Assembly (NCBI RefSeq): GCF_008579165.1
Contig: NZ_BKCN01000008.1
Length of the DNA: 64,000 nucleotides
Origin: Iodidimonas nitroreducens
GTDB taxonomy: Bacteria; Pseudomonadota; Alphaproteobacteria; Sphingomonadales; Rhodothalassiaceae
Direction: 5' to 3' (one strand)
The translations under genes were made by a program, and so were the position numbers. Below are positions 17,995-26,955 of this stretch, one piece after another; the first letter of the stretch is position 1, and every line of letters starts with the position of its first letter. The notes under the pieces are model-generated. The model saw only the letters and a program-made list of their open reading frames with translations, ran no database searches and had not been told where the DNA came from.

Positions 17995-18801
17995 ATGACG
18001 CGACCGGATCATCTTCCTGAGTTTACGAACCCGCCTTTGAACGAGGTGGTATTGGGGGTGCAGTTTGCACCCGTGCCCGGTTATAAACCCGTTCATGCGG
18101 CAAAGATTTGGGGTCTGTTTGAAAGAGAGTTTCCTGAAGTGCAGGAAAAGTCTTTGCTTGACTCACAATATGAAACTTTTGGCGGTGCCAATGTTCAATC
18201 TGGACCAAAGATATCCTTTGGTGAACCGCCTTTGGGGAGCAGGCTGTGGTTCTTGTCCAAAGATGGCAATAACCTGCTCCAATTTCAGCCTAACAGGTTC
18301 ATTGCAAACTGGCGCAAGCAGGCAGAAAATTCCCCGCCCTATCCTCGCTTCGAAGGAATCGCTGAAGGCTTTGAGAACAATCTGGCAAAGCTTGCCAGCC
18401 ATTTTGCGGCGGATTTTGGCTATGATCTGGATATTGATCAGGCCAAAATTACCTATGTGAATATCATTCCTGTCGATCATTTCTCGGAAATTGGTGAATG
18501 GCTGCGTATCTTGAACGGTTGTTTGTTTGACATCGAGGGCGTGAATGCCGGTTTTAGTGAGGTGATCAAGGATGGTGCGGATACGCCCTTCGCGCGGTTA
18601 AGGCATGAGATAGACTCCATCTATTCGGCAGATGGCAAACATAAAGCATTCAGATTGAATTTAGCTTTTATGGGAAAACCGGCGGGAAATAATATTGCGT
18701 CTGCCATGGCATTTCTTGCCGCCGGACGGCAGGCCATCGTGACCCGCTTTTGCGACATAACGACGGAAAAAGCGCATAAATTCTGGGAGAAGCAAAAATG
18801 A
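17995..18801 (+). CDS. TIGR04255 family protein, first gene of a three-gene cassette
   Basis: A 268-residue cytosolic protein. The N-terminal FTNPPLNEVVLGVQFAP and the central DGNNLLQFQPNRFIANWRKQ followed by PYPRFEGIAEGF are the hallmarks of TIGR04255. This is a sporadically distributed family whose function I do not know. Residues about 150-260 (ITYVNIIPVD, RHEIDSIYS, FRLNLAFMGKP) look like a second alpha/beta part. The gene overlaps the next by four bases (ATGA). It sits between the last phage gene and the chromosomal glcB end, so it is accessory DNA, either prophage cargo or a separate island. A defence or toxin-type role is a guess. Confidence 0.7.
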   Translation: MTRPDHLPEFTNPPLNEVVLGVQFAPVPGYKPVHAAKIWGLFEREFPEVQEKSLLDSQYETFGGANVQSGPKISFGEPPLGSRLWFLSKDGNNLLQFQPNRFIANWRKQAENSPPYPRFEGIAEGFENNLAKLASHFAADFGYDLDIDQAKITYVNIIPVDHFSEIGEWLRILNGCLFDIEGVNAGFSEVIKDGADTPFARLRHEIDSIYSADGKHKAFRLNLAFMGKPAGNNIASAMAFLAAGRQAIVTRFCDITTEKAHKFWEKQK

Positions 18802-19301
18802 ATGCCTTGGCGCAATTCAGCACAGCCTTTCAGACGGATTTTTCAAATTACGCGTCTCATGCTGATAATATTTCGTCTCTTCCTTCCAGTGGAACTCAAC
18901 TGCGTGTCCCCTCCCACAATTCTTTATGGGTAAGGGAACTGGGGAGCCGTTTGAATGAGCTGACCTCCCTGCCTAGAGGATGGGATGGCTATGAGGGACT
19001 CCCGGTTTCGTTCCGTTGTGCAGATTTTGCTGCTAATTTGATTGAGCGCCTTTATGTGGATGGTGTTGACGCGCCTCAGCTTGTTCCCGGTGCCGATGGA
19101 ACGGTGCAGATCGAGTGGCACATGAATCATCTGGATATCGAAATCGATATTCTTGCCCCCTATAAGGTGATGGCCACCCGTTATGATCATCTGACTGGCG
19201 CAGAAGAAGAATTGGAGCTTGGGACTGATTTCACCCGATTGGCAATTTGGGTGGCGATGCTTGGAGATGATCGCTCAGCATTGCGGGCTGCAGCGAACTG
19301 A
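18798..19301 (+). CDS. Conserved-looking cassette protein with PRGWDGY motif
   Basis: A 167-residue acidic protein, second in the cassette. The first 50 residues are Ser/Asn-rich. The core has LNELTSLPRGWDGYEGLPVS, then a helix (CADFAANLIERLYV), then a beta meander (APQLVPGADGTVQIEWHMN, LDIEIDILAPYKVMATRYD). This pattern, Gly-Trp-Asp-Gly-Tyr followed by P-D-G-x-x-x-E-W and D-x-E-I-D, looks like a conserved family, but I cannot attach a function. ATGA overlap with gene one and TGATG overlap with gene three show strict co-translation. Confidence 0.6.
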   Translation: MNALAQFSTAFQTDFSNYASHADNISSLPSSGTQLRVPSHNSLWVRELGSRLNELTSLPRGWDGYEGLPVSFRCADFAANLIERLYVDGVDAPQLVPGADGTVQIEWHMNHLDIEIDILAPYKVMATRYDHLTGAEEELELGTDFTRLAIWVAMLGDDRSALRAAAN

Positions 19302-19735
19302 TGTCGTCGGTCGTGGCGCCGCATGATGCGATAGAAATTCAAGCAGATCATAAGATCATTCGTCGTATCAATCCAAAACAGCACATAGTTTTCGATAAAA
19401 ATCGGGGCTATAACCGCATATCATCGAAGGCATTCAAACCATCCTCTGGTCCGAATGGGGGCATGTCGGTCGATTTAGAGGCGCGGATACGTGCAGAAGG
19501 CCACGATCCCAAAATATATGTGACGACACCCGTTTTCACGGGTTCAGTCTTTTTCAAAGCTTGTGACGTGCGGGCTTTGGCATTGTGGATTGGATATGAT
19601 CCGCTTCCCGACAATCCTTCTCATGGCGAGGTGTGGGGGAGTCCTCGCCCCAACCGCTTTAGACGCGACCAAGTCAGTGGCCTGCAGCAGACTGCAAAAT
19701 GGTATGTGTCCCTTCAGGATGTAGAAATCAGATAG
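19301..19735 (+). CDS. Third cassette protein, unknown function
   Basis: A 144-residue protein starting at ATG 19301 inside the TGATG overlap. The core is basic and Pro/Gly-rich: RINPKQHIVFDKN, YNRISSKAFKPSSGPNGGM, then SVDLEARIRAEGHDP. The end has IGYDPLPDNPSHGEVWG and RPNRFRRDQVSGLQQTAKWY. The His in NPSHGEVWG and the conserved-looking polar turns suggest a small enzyme or nucleic-acid-binding fold, but no known active-site motif is present. With the two genes before it, this makes a compact unit with a single likely promoter at the left. Confidence 0.55.
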   Translation: MSSVVAPHDAIEIQADHKIIRRINPKQHIVFDKNRGYNRISSKAFKPSSGPNGGMSVDLEARIRAEGHDPKIYVTTPVFTGSVFFKACDVRALALWIGYDPLPDNPSHGEVWGSPRPNRFRRDQVSGLQQTAKWYVSLQDVEIR

Positions 19736-19829
19736 CTTTTTGGTAGCCCACGTCTTTTCTTAATAAAGGGAAAGGGATATCTGAGATTTTAAATTTGATG
19801 ATCCCACCCTGAACCCCGGAGCATGAAGG

Positions 19830-19850
19830 CCCAAGGTTCAAGGCTTTGGG
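19830..19850. terminator. Possible bidirectional terminator hairpin
   Basis: CCCAAGG at 19830-19836 pairs with CTTTGGG at 19844-19850 (one wobble) in the convergent gap between the cassette and the glcB end. No long T-run on either side, so confidence is low. Confidence 0.3.
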
Positions 19851-19879
19851 GCGATAGCTTTAAACTCAGGCCCTTAGCT

Positions 19880-22079
19880 TCAGGCGTCCTGTGCTTTGCT
19901 GCGCTTTTTGGCTTCCTGCCGCCGGGCATGAAGAACAGGCTCGGTATAGCCAGCGGGTTGGGCGCGGCCCTTGAAAATCAGATCACAGGCGGCTTGAAAG
20001 GCAATGGAGCCCTCAAAATCCGGGGCCATGGGTTGATAAGCCGGATCGCTCGCATTCTGGCGATCCACAAGGGCGGCTACCCGCTCCAGTGTTTTGCGTA
20101 ATTGCGCCGCATCGCAGACCCCATGATGCAGCCAATTGGCCAGAAGCTGGCTGGCGATCCGCAAAGTGGCGCGATCTTCCATCAGCCACATCATTGATAT
20201 CGGGTACTTTCGAACAACCAATCCCCTGATCGATCCAGCGCACTACATAGCCCAAGATGCCCTGACAATTATTATCCAGTTCCTGTTGCACGGTTTCCGG
20301 CGACCAATGGGGCTGATTGCCCAGGGGAATGGTCAATAAGTCATCAAGGGATGCCATCGGGCGTTCGGCCAGTTCTTTCTGGCGGGCGGCCACATCCATC
20401 TTGTGATAATGGAGCGCATGGAGCGTTGCCGCTGTGGGCGATGGCACCCAGGCCGTGCTGGCCCCCGATTGCGGATGGCCAATTTTGGCATCCAGCATTT
20501 CGGCCATGCGATCAGGCATCGCCCACATGCCCTTGCCGATCTGTGCCCGGCCCGGAAAGCCGCAGGCAAGGCCGATATCCACATTACGGTTTTCATAGGC
20601 GGCAATCCAGGCGGATGCTTTCATCTCGCCTTTTGGAATCATGGGGCCGGCTTCCATCGATGTATGGATTTCATCGCCGGTGCGATCCAGAAAGCCGGTA
20701 TTGATGAAAAAGATCCGATCTTTGGCGGCTCGGATACATTCCTTGAGATTGATCGAGGTCCGGCGTTCTTCATCCATTACCCCCATTTTCAGGGTGCGGG
20801 GGGGCAGGCCCAGCCGTTCTTCAACACGCTCGAACAGATCGGCGGCAAAGGCGACTTCTTCGGGCCCATGCATCTTGGGCTTGACGATATAAACGGCGCC
20901 TGCGCGGCTATTGCGACAGGGGCCATTGTTTTTCAGATCATGCAAAGCGATGACGCTGGTCATCATGGCGTCGAGAAGGCCTTCAAACACCGGAGCGCCA
21001 TCGGCATCATGGACCGCCGGGGTGGTCATCAGATGCCCCACATTGCGCACCAGCATCAAGCTGCGTCCATGGAGGCAGAGGGTGCCACCATCCGGGGCGG
21101 TGTAGTGGCGATCTTGGGCCATCGAGCGCTCGATTGTCGTGCCGCCCTTCATAAAGCGTGCTTTCAGGTCGCCTTTCATCAGTCCGAGCCAATTGCCATA
21201 GGCCAGAATTTTGTCTTCGGCATCCACGGCGGCCACCGAATCCTCGCAATCCATGATCGTGCTCAGGGCGGATTCGATGATGATATCGGCCACGCCTGCG
21301 GCATCGGTTTGGCCGATAGGATGCCTGTGATTGATAATGATTTCGGCATGAAGCCCATGATGGCGCAGCAAAATGCCATCGGGCGATCCTGCGTCGCCCC
21401 GCCATCCGGCAAGAAGATCGGCATCGGCCAATGTTGCTGTTTGGGTGGCGGATTTTGCGGGTTTAAGTTCGACCAGCAGGGCACCATTTTCAATCCGATA
21501 GCCCGTGGCATCCGCATGGCTGCCGCTATCGAGCGGGGCGATTTCGTCCAGCATTTGGCGGGCAAAGGCGATGACCCGCTGCCCACGCACGGGGTTATAA
21601 GCTTCGCCCGGCGCAGCGCCGCCATCATCGGGGATCACGTCGGTCCCATAAAGGGCATCATAAAGGCTGCCCCAGCGGGCATTGGCGGCATTCAGCGCAA
21701 AGCGGGCATTGGTGATGGGCACCACAAGCTGCGGACCGGCAATATGGCTGATTTCCGGGTCCATCGCCCCGGGATAGATGGTGAAATCCGGCCCTTCGGG
21801 TTCCAGATAGTCGATATCTTCGAGAAAGGCGCGATAGTCGATGGGATCATGAGCCTGACCACGACGGCTGTGATGCCATTCATCGATTTGCTTTTGCAGA
21901 TGCGCGCGCCGGGCCAAAAGGGCATGATTGCGCGGCGTGAACTCTTTGATCAGCGCGGCAAAGCCGGCCCAAAAATCCTCCGGGCTGATGCCGGTGCCGG
22001 GCAGGGCATCCTGGGCCATGAAATCATAAAGACGGTGATCGACCTTCAGGCCGTGGGTTGAAACGCTTTTGCTCATCAT
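19880..22079 (-). CDS. glcB: Malate synthase G, frameshifted near the C-terminus
   Basis: Condenses glyoxylate with acetyl-CoA to malate in the cytosol. About 730 residues, the normal isoform G length. It begins MSKSVSTHGLKVDHRLYDF and contains the family blocks GPQLVVPITNARFALNAANA, ESALSTIMDCEDSVAAVDA, YIVKPKMHGPEEVAFA and GVMDEERRTSINLKEC. Near 20190 the frame breaks: PDINDVA must jump to LMEDRATLRIASQLLANWL. Two missing bases (a GC pair) restore it, and the last 110 residues run to 19880. AAGGAG upstream favours ATG 22076 or 22079. It is the last gene of a leftward aminotransferase-permease-glcB unit, linking the unit to glyoxylate use. Confidence 0.9.
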
Positions 22080-22192
22080 TTGCTCCTTAGACGATATGTG
22101 CGCGGATAGGGGCAGGCAGCGATCATGGATCGCGCGGCCAGAAATGAAGGGCCAGAGAGGCAGGAGAGCGCCGGTTCAGGCGTTTCCCGCGA

Positions 22193-23567
22193 CTAGAGAA
22201 TCCCGGCGGCCCATAAAACCCAGATGGTGGCAAAGGCCCCAAGGCCATTCAGCAATGTGGCCCCCCATAGGCGAAAATGGCTTCATTGACTTTGAGGCCG
22301 CTCAAGGACGTGCAGACCCAGAAATAGCTGCTATTGACATATTTGATGATGATCGACCGGCCGCGCCCGAAAGCATGGCGGCTTCAGGGGATAAAGCGAT
22401 GCTTTCCAGCATCGGCGAGACGATGGATGCCGCCGTGATCACCCCCACCGTGGTCGAGCCCGTGATCATATTGCCGATGACCCCGATCAAAAAAGGCAAA
22501 AGGATCACCGGAAGCTGATAATGGGTGAACATCTCGGCCATCATTTCCACCGCCGGGGTGTTTTTCAAAATTTCGCTCAATGATCCGCCAAGGCCGGTGA
22601 CAACAAGGATCATGGCAGAGGTTTTCAGCCCTTCCTCAATCCAGCTTCCACGGGCCGCTGCTCGCTCCTGGAGGGTTGATATATTGCGATAGGCCAAAAG
22701 CACACCAATGCTCAGGGCAATCACCGGCCATCCGATATAGGCAAGGCCATCGCGGATGATGTGGCCTTCTTCAAAGAAAAGGCGCGAAAGGCTTTGCGCT
22801 GAAATGAGCGCAACGGGCACAAGAATCGGCGCATAGGATGCCATCAGGCCGGGGGGCTGGCTGGCGGCTTCTTCTTTTGTGGGAGAAAAATAGCTGTCAT
22901 CGGCATGATCCATGGATGGCAGGGTCGGGATTCTGGGGCCTGCGATATACTGACCCCAGATCCAGCCGCAGAGTGTGCCAACCAGACAGGCCAGTGAACC
23001 ATAGATGATGGTTTTGCCGATATCGGCACCCACGATGGCCGCCGCCGCAAGCGGCCCCGGGGTGGGCGGCACGATGGCATGGGTGAGTTGCAGGGCCCCC
23101 ACAAGCCCGGTGGCGGTAACGGCGATGGGCGCCGACATCACCCGGGCGGCGGAATGGACCAGAGGATTGAGGATGACATAAGCGACATCCGAGAAAATGG
23201 CGATGCCCAGCACAAAACCGGAAAGTGAGAGAGCAAGGGGCATCCGCTTGGCCCCAACCAGACGCACCATCGATCTTGTGATCGTTTTGATGGCACCGGT
23301 ATGGCGAAGGGCTTCCGACATGATCGAGCCTAGAACGATCACCACGCCGATGGAACCGAGAGTGGACCCAAAGCCCGTTTCAAAGGCGGCAATGAAATTA
23401 TTGGTTTGGATCCCCGGCAGCAGTCCGAAAATCAGGAGCGGCACGAGGAGCGCTATAAAAACATGCCATTTCCATTTGGCGATCAGAACCAATAAAAGGA
23501 GGACGACGCCGAGAAAGCCAAAGAGGGCCAAGGATGGGCTGAGTGTCACCGCTGTCTCGACAGTCAT
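22193..23567 (-). CDS. GntP-family permease, two frameshifts at the C-terminus
   Basis: A proton-coupled organic acid permease of the GntP (gluconate/D-serine) family with about twelve hydrophobic segments. It starts at ATG 23567, with GGAG just upstream. Typical blocks are IGVVIVLGSIMSEALRHTGA, IVPPTPGPLAAAAIVGADIG and NMITGSTTVGVITAASI. As read, the frame ends at 22302. However, SIIIKYVNSSYFWVCTSLSG and NGLGAFATIWVLWAAGIL follow in two other frames, ending at 22193. One lost base near 22355 and one in a run of six C at 22261-22266 explain this. The substrate is unknown; placement between an aminotransferase and malate synthase suggests a small hydroxy acid or amino acid that yields glyoxylate. 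Confidence 0.8.
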
Positions 23568-23641
23568 CGCAGTCTCCATAGGGGCGGCTTGGGAGGGGTA
23601 GCTTGTAAGGGAAAAGATTCAAAGGGCTGTCAGTTGCATGA

Positions 23642-24823
23642 TTATTTTGAGCGGGGAGCCGTTTCCTGCAGATAATCCATGGCCGCCTTCACACCACTGC
23701 TTTGATAGGGGATGCCACTGAGCCCCAGACCCATTTCAACACCCGATAAGGTTCCCGCGAGCATGAGGTCGTTGAAACTGCCCAGATGACCGATACGGAA
23801 GACCCGCCCTGCCAGTTTCCCAAGCCCTGCACCCAGTGACATATCGAATGCCGAGAGAATATTGCGCCGCAATGCGTCTGCATTATGCCCATCGGGCAGC
23901 AAAACGGCGGTCAGCGAACTGCTGTATTCTTCTGGAACTTCGCACAGAATATCCAGATCCCATGCCCGCACCGCCCGGCGTGTTGCCTCGGCATGACGAT
24001 CATGGCGCTGGAATACATTCTGAAGGCCTTCTTCCAGCAACATATCGACGGCTTCACGCAGACCATAAAGAAGATTGGTGGCTGGCGTATAAACATAAAA
24101 GCCGGATTGATTGGCATCGAGAATATCTTGCCAGTTCCAATAGATGCTGGGAAGACGAGCCGTGCGGCTGGCTGCCAGCGCCTTTTCAGAAACGGCATTG
24201 AAGGAAAGCCCCGGCGGCAGCATCAGGCCTTTTTGGGAACCGGCAATGGTCACATCGACCCCCCACGCATCCATGCGATAATCAATGGAGGCGAGGGATG
24301 AAATGGTATCGACCATGAACAGCGCCGGATGATCAACGGAATCGATGGCCTCGCGGAGTGCGCCGATCCGGCTCGTGACACCGGTTGAGGTTTCATTATG
24401 CACGATACAGACGGCCTTGATCTTGCCGGCCTTGTCCTGGGCCAGCCGGTCGGCAATGGCGGAAGGATCAGCACCGCGCCGCCAATCGGTTTCCAGATTG
24501 ATGACATTGAGATCCAGCCGTTCGGCCATGCGTCGCCACAAAACCGCGAAATGGCCGGTCTCGCAGCACAGAACCGTATCGCCCGGGGATAATGTGTTTA
24601 CCAGCGCGGCTTCCCATGCCCCTGTTCCGGATGCCGGGTAGATGATCACCGGATTGTTGGTTTGGAAGATTTTGGGAAGTTTGCCCAATATTTCCTTGGT
24701 CAGTTCAGCAAAATCCTCGCTCCGATGATCAATCGTCGGACGATCCATGGCGCGCAATATCCGGTCGGGCACATTCGTAGGACCGGGAATTTGCAGGAAA
24801 TGTCTGCCGGAGTTGGTGGTCAT
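23642..24823 (-). CDS. Serine/alanine-glyoxylate-type aminotransferase (class V)
   Basis: A 393-residue PLP-dependent class V aminotransferase of the AGXT/SGAT group, moving an amino group from serine, alanine or aspartate to glyoxylate to give glycine, or the reverse. Visible are FLQIPGPTNVPDRILRAMDR, PTIDHRSEDF, YPASGTGAWEAALVNTL, HNETSTGV, FMVDTISSLASIDYRMD and the PLP-lysine motif AGSQKGLMLPPGL. ATG 24823 with GGGAGGG at 24833-24839 is chosen over a longer start at 24880. First gene of the glyoxylate unit, controlled from the operator-rich gap upstream. It also resembles the BhcA enzyme of the beta-hydroxyaspartate cycle, but bhcB, bhcC and bhcD are not adjacent. Confidence 0.85.
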   Translation of the reverse strand: MTTNSGRHFLQIPGPTNVPDRILRAMDRPTIDHRSEDFAELTKEILGKLPKIFQTNNPVIIYPASGTGAWEAALVNTLSPGDTVLCCETGHFAVLWRRMAERLDLNVINLETDWRRGADPSAIADRLAQDKAGKIKAVCIVHNETSTGVTSRIGALREAIDSVDHPALFMVDTISSLASIDYRMDAWGVDVTIAGSQKGLMLPPGLSFNAVSEKALAASRTARLPSIYWNWQDILDANQSGFYVYTPATNLLYGLREAVDMLLEEGLQNVFQRHDRHAEATRRAVRAWDLDILCEVPEEYSSSLTAVLLPDGHNADALRRNILSAFDMSLGAGLGKLAGRVFRIGHLGSFNDLMLAGTLSGVEMGLGLSGIPYQSSGVKAAMDYLQETAPRSK

Positions 24824-24857
24824 AATGGGGTTCCCTCCCAAAATTCTATAATGCCCA

Positions 24858-24899
24858 TTTTGTATAAAAGCGTTTTGCATACAAAATACTTGAAATCAA
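24858..24899. promoter_or_regulatory. Cluster of three TTG-N4-CAA operators between divergent genes
   Basis: TTTTGTATAAAA (24858-24869, degenerate), TTTTGCATACAAAA (24873-24886) and TTGAAATCAA (24890-24899) lie in the 226-base gap between the aminotransferase and the GlcG-like gene. Palindromes of this size fit a FadR-subfamily GntR regulator such as the one encoded at 25584-26267. Both divergent genes are probably controlled here. Confidence 0.6.
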
Positions 24900-25049
24900 G
24901 TCTAAACGCTCTTAGGAAGATCAACAGCATGCAGTGCCTGCATCAGGGCCTTGTCGGCTCATTTGCAAAGATCTGATGAATTATCAGGGGTTAAGGCTTT
25001 TGCAGATGAGGATCCGATGGGCTTTATGTTGATCCCAAGGGGAAAAATC

Positions 25050-25478
25050 ATGAGCAAACTATCCTTAGAAGACGCCCGTTCAATCGTGAGGGCCGCTTTG
25101 GACCATGCCGCCACAATCGATGCGAAACCGCTGACTGTGGCCGTTCTGGATGATGGCGGGCATCTGGTCATGCTGGAGCGGCAGGATGGGGCGTCTGCTT
25201 TGCGGCCCGAGGTGGCTCAGGCCAAGGCGGCGACGGCAATTAATCTTGGAAAATCCTCGCGCGCGATTGCCGAAGATGCGGCTGCGCGCCCGACCTTTGT
25301 CAGCGCCTTATCAGCGCTGGCGGGGGGGCGTGTTCTTCCGGCCGCGGGCGGGTTTGCCTTTCGGAATACAAAAGGCGATGTTGCCGGGGCCATCGGCATT
25401 ACCGGTGATACATCGGATAGGGATGAGGAATGTGCCATTGCCGGGGCCAAAGCCGCCGGATTTTCACCTGATCTATGA
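25050..25478 (+). CDS. GlcG/HbpS-like protein (Haem_degrading family)
   Basis: A 142-residue protein of the GlcG/HbpS fold. It starts at ATG 25050, preceded by AAGGGGA at 25037-25043. Family marks are PLTVAVLDDGGHLVMLERQDGA, the Ala-rich helix VAQAKAATAINLGKSS, and GGRVLPAAGGFAFR followed by AGAIGITGDTSDRDEECA. Members occur with glycolate/glyoxylate genes and some bind haem. The role of GlcG itself is not settled. No signal peptide. Divergent from the aminotransferase across the shared operators, so probably in the same regulon. Confidence 0.8.
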   Translation: MSKLSLEDARSIVRAALDHAATIDAKPLTVAVLDDGGHLVMLERQDGASALRPEVAQAKAATAINLGKSSRAIAEDAAARPTFVSALSALAGGRVLPAAGGFAFRNTKGDVAGAIGITGDTSDRDEECAIAGAKAAGFSPDL

Positions 25479-25500
25479 TGATTGGCTACATGCCTGAGGG

Positions 25501-25520
25501 TGGGACGCGATCACGTCCCA
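25501..25520. terminator. Hairpin in the convergent gap
   Basis: TGGGACG at 25501-25507 pairs perfectly with CGTCCCA at 25514-25520 around a six-base loop, between the ends of the GlcG-like gene and the regulator gene. Probably a shared transcription end; no T-run. Confidence 0.45.
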
Positions 25521-25583
25521 TCATCATTAAGGCTGCCCCGCAGACAAGCTGTTTGGGTTTTCAAGCTGTTTAGGTTTTCTGCT

Positions 25584-26267
25584 TTATAATCCGTTGTTCT
25601 GGCCGCCACCGATTTGGCGGCGCAGGGCGATGAGCTTGTTTTCCAGATGCGTTTTCAATATCTCGCCTAATTGGTGGCTATCCCGCTTCATCAGGGCGTG
25701 CAGAATCTGTTCATGTTCCTGCATGGCCTGCGCCCAGCGTTCCTCAGAGAAATTGGCCATATAGCGGCCGCGCCTGATGCGTTGGGCGATGCGATTATAG
25801 GTTGTTTCCAGCTCCCGATTTCGGGAACAGCGGATGATCGTTTCATGGATTTCCTGGTTGACGCTATAATAATCCGGCCTGTTTTTCGCTTCGAAATGGC
25901 GAAACATTTCCATGTGCAGGGTGCGGATATAATCGATCTCGTCATCGGTGGCCCTGCGGCAAGCGAGTTCACCCCCCAAAGATTCTAAAGCCGACATGAT
26001 TTGGAACATGTCTTCGGCTTCTTCCCATGTGAGAGATGTTACCTCGGCCCCGCGATTGGGTAGCAGTTGAACAAATCCTTCAAGAGAGAGCATCTTGATT
26101 GCCTCGCGCAAAGGTGTGCGGGAAATCCCGAATCGTTCGCACAAAACCCGCTCTTTCAGCCGTTCTTCTGGGGCGAGTTCACCCTCTATGATCATTTCAC
26201 GCAAACGATCAGCAACGACTTTATGCAAGGACTGTCGGGGGATCGTTTCTTTCATTGCAGTTGCCAT
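25584..26267 (-). CDS. FadR-subfamily GntR transcription regulator
   Basis: A 227-residue regulator. The N-terminal winged helix (residues about 10-75: LHKVVADRLREMIIEGELAP, ERLKERVLCERFGISRTPL, REAIKMLSLEGFVQLLPNRG) is the GntR signature. Residues about 80-220 form the all-helical FCD ligand domain, with the metal/ligand residues of the group in VNQEIHETIIRCSRN, the AMQEHEQILHAL helix and THLEN. It most likely senses an organic acid and represses or activates the glyoxylate and uptake genes on both sides. A matching palindrome lies 36 bases upstream of its own start, implying autoregulation. Confidence 0.85.
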   Translation of the reverse strand: MATAMKETIPRQSLHKVVADRLREMIIEGELAPEERLKERVLCERFGISRTPLREAIKMLSLEGFVQLLPNRGAEVTSLTWEEAEDMFQIMSALESLGGELACRRATDDEIDYIRTLHMEMFRHFEAKNRPDYYSVNQEIHETIIRCSRNRELETTYNRIAQRIRRGRYMANFSEERWAQAMQEHEQILHALMKRDSHQLGEILKTHLENKLIALRRQIGGGQNNGL

Positions 26268-26303
26268 TGAGATTGCCTTGTCCTCAAGTTCGTACGGAAA
26301 ATT

Positions 26304-26315
26304 ATTGCATACAAT
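26304..26315. promoter_or_regulatory. Operator upstream of the regulator gene
   Basis: ATTGCATACAAT shares the TTG-CATA-CAA core of the operator at 24873-24886. It lies 36 bases before the regulator start at 26267, so autoregulation is likely. Confidence 0.6.
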
Positions 26316-26652
26316 ACGAAGAATCCTTCAGAAAAATTAATCTAATGAGCGAGAGCGGCTCTGACCAGTCACATAAATGCGAACCACAAAAGCGCCGCAT
26401 GGCAAGCAGTTCACTTTCAGGGGTGATCTGCATCCATCGATTGGAAATAGGCGCAAAAGCGGCGCCTTCTGCTGATCTGAAACAGAATCCTAGTCGATCT
26501 TTGGGTGATCACAAAACGACTCTTTGGCGGCTTTTTCGTGATCCTTAGACGATAGGCTTGTGACTGTTTCATGATCCTTTTCAAGCCATGCACCATGCCC
26601 CGTTCATCCGCCACCCCCCCATTTTCTTATGCGTTTATATAGCTTGAGCGTA

Positions 26653-26709
26653 TTTTGAATACAATATTCTTCTTGACAGGATTTCATCAAATTGTAGTGT
26701 TGAATTCAA
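26653..26709 (+). promoter_or_regulatory. Promoter of the TonB receptor flanked by two operators
   Basis: TTGACA at 26673-26678 with TAGTGT at 26695-26700 (16-base spacer) forms a sigma-70-like promoter. TTTTGAATACAATA at 26653-26666 lies just upstream and TTGAATTCAA at 26700-26709 covers the expected start. Both match the TTG-N4-CAA operator. The rest of the 26341-26955 gap shows no convincing gene. It includes a leader of about 250 bases with one stem (GGCACCG at 26829-26835 with CGGTGCC at 26850-26856). Confidence 0.55.
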
Positions 26710-26955
26710 AATATAATAATCACGAAAACAAAGCCGGACTGAGGGAGCGAAAACATGATGCGCAATCGGCTGATCCAACAATCGCACAGCCTTCCAATCC
26801 TCATTTTTGGCCCGACTGATGTGCGGCCGGCACCGTCTCGGCAACAATCCGGTGCCATTTCGGCGTCAACCCATCGCCATCAGGGCGCCATGAGGGGGGT
26901 GTCGGCTCAACAAGGTTCGGCAAGGGTAATCACATAACAATCAGGGAGTTGAGGA

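Noticed and set aside
20403..22061. 552-codon open frame antisense to malate synthase G
   Set aside because: Complete overlap with glcB on the other strand; His/Gly/Ile-rich composition is the mirror of a high-GC coding gene, and no ribosome binding site or family motif is present.
26755..26937. 60-codon frame in the leader of the TonB receptor
   Set aside because: No binding site, random-looking composition, and it lies inside the probable 5-prime leader.
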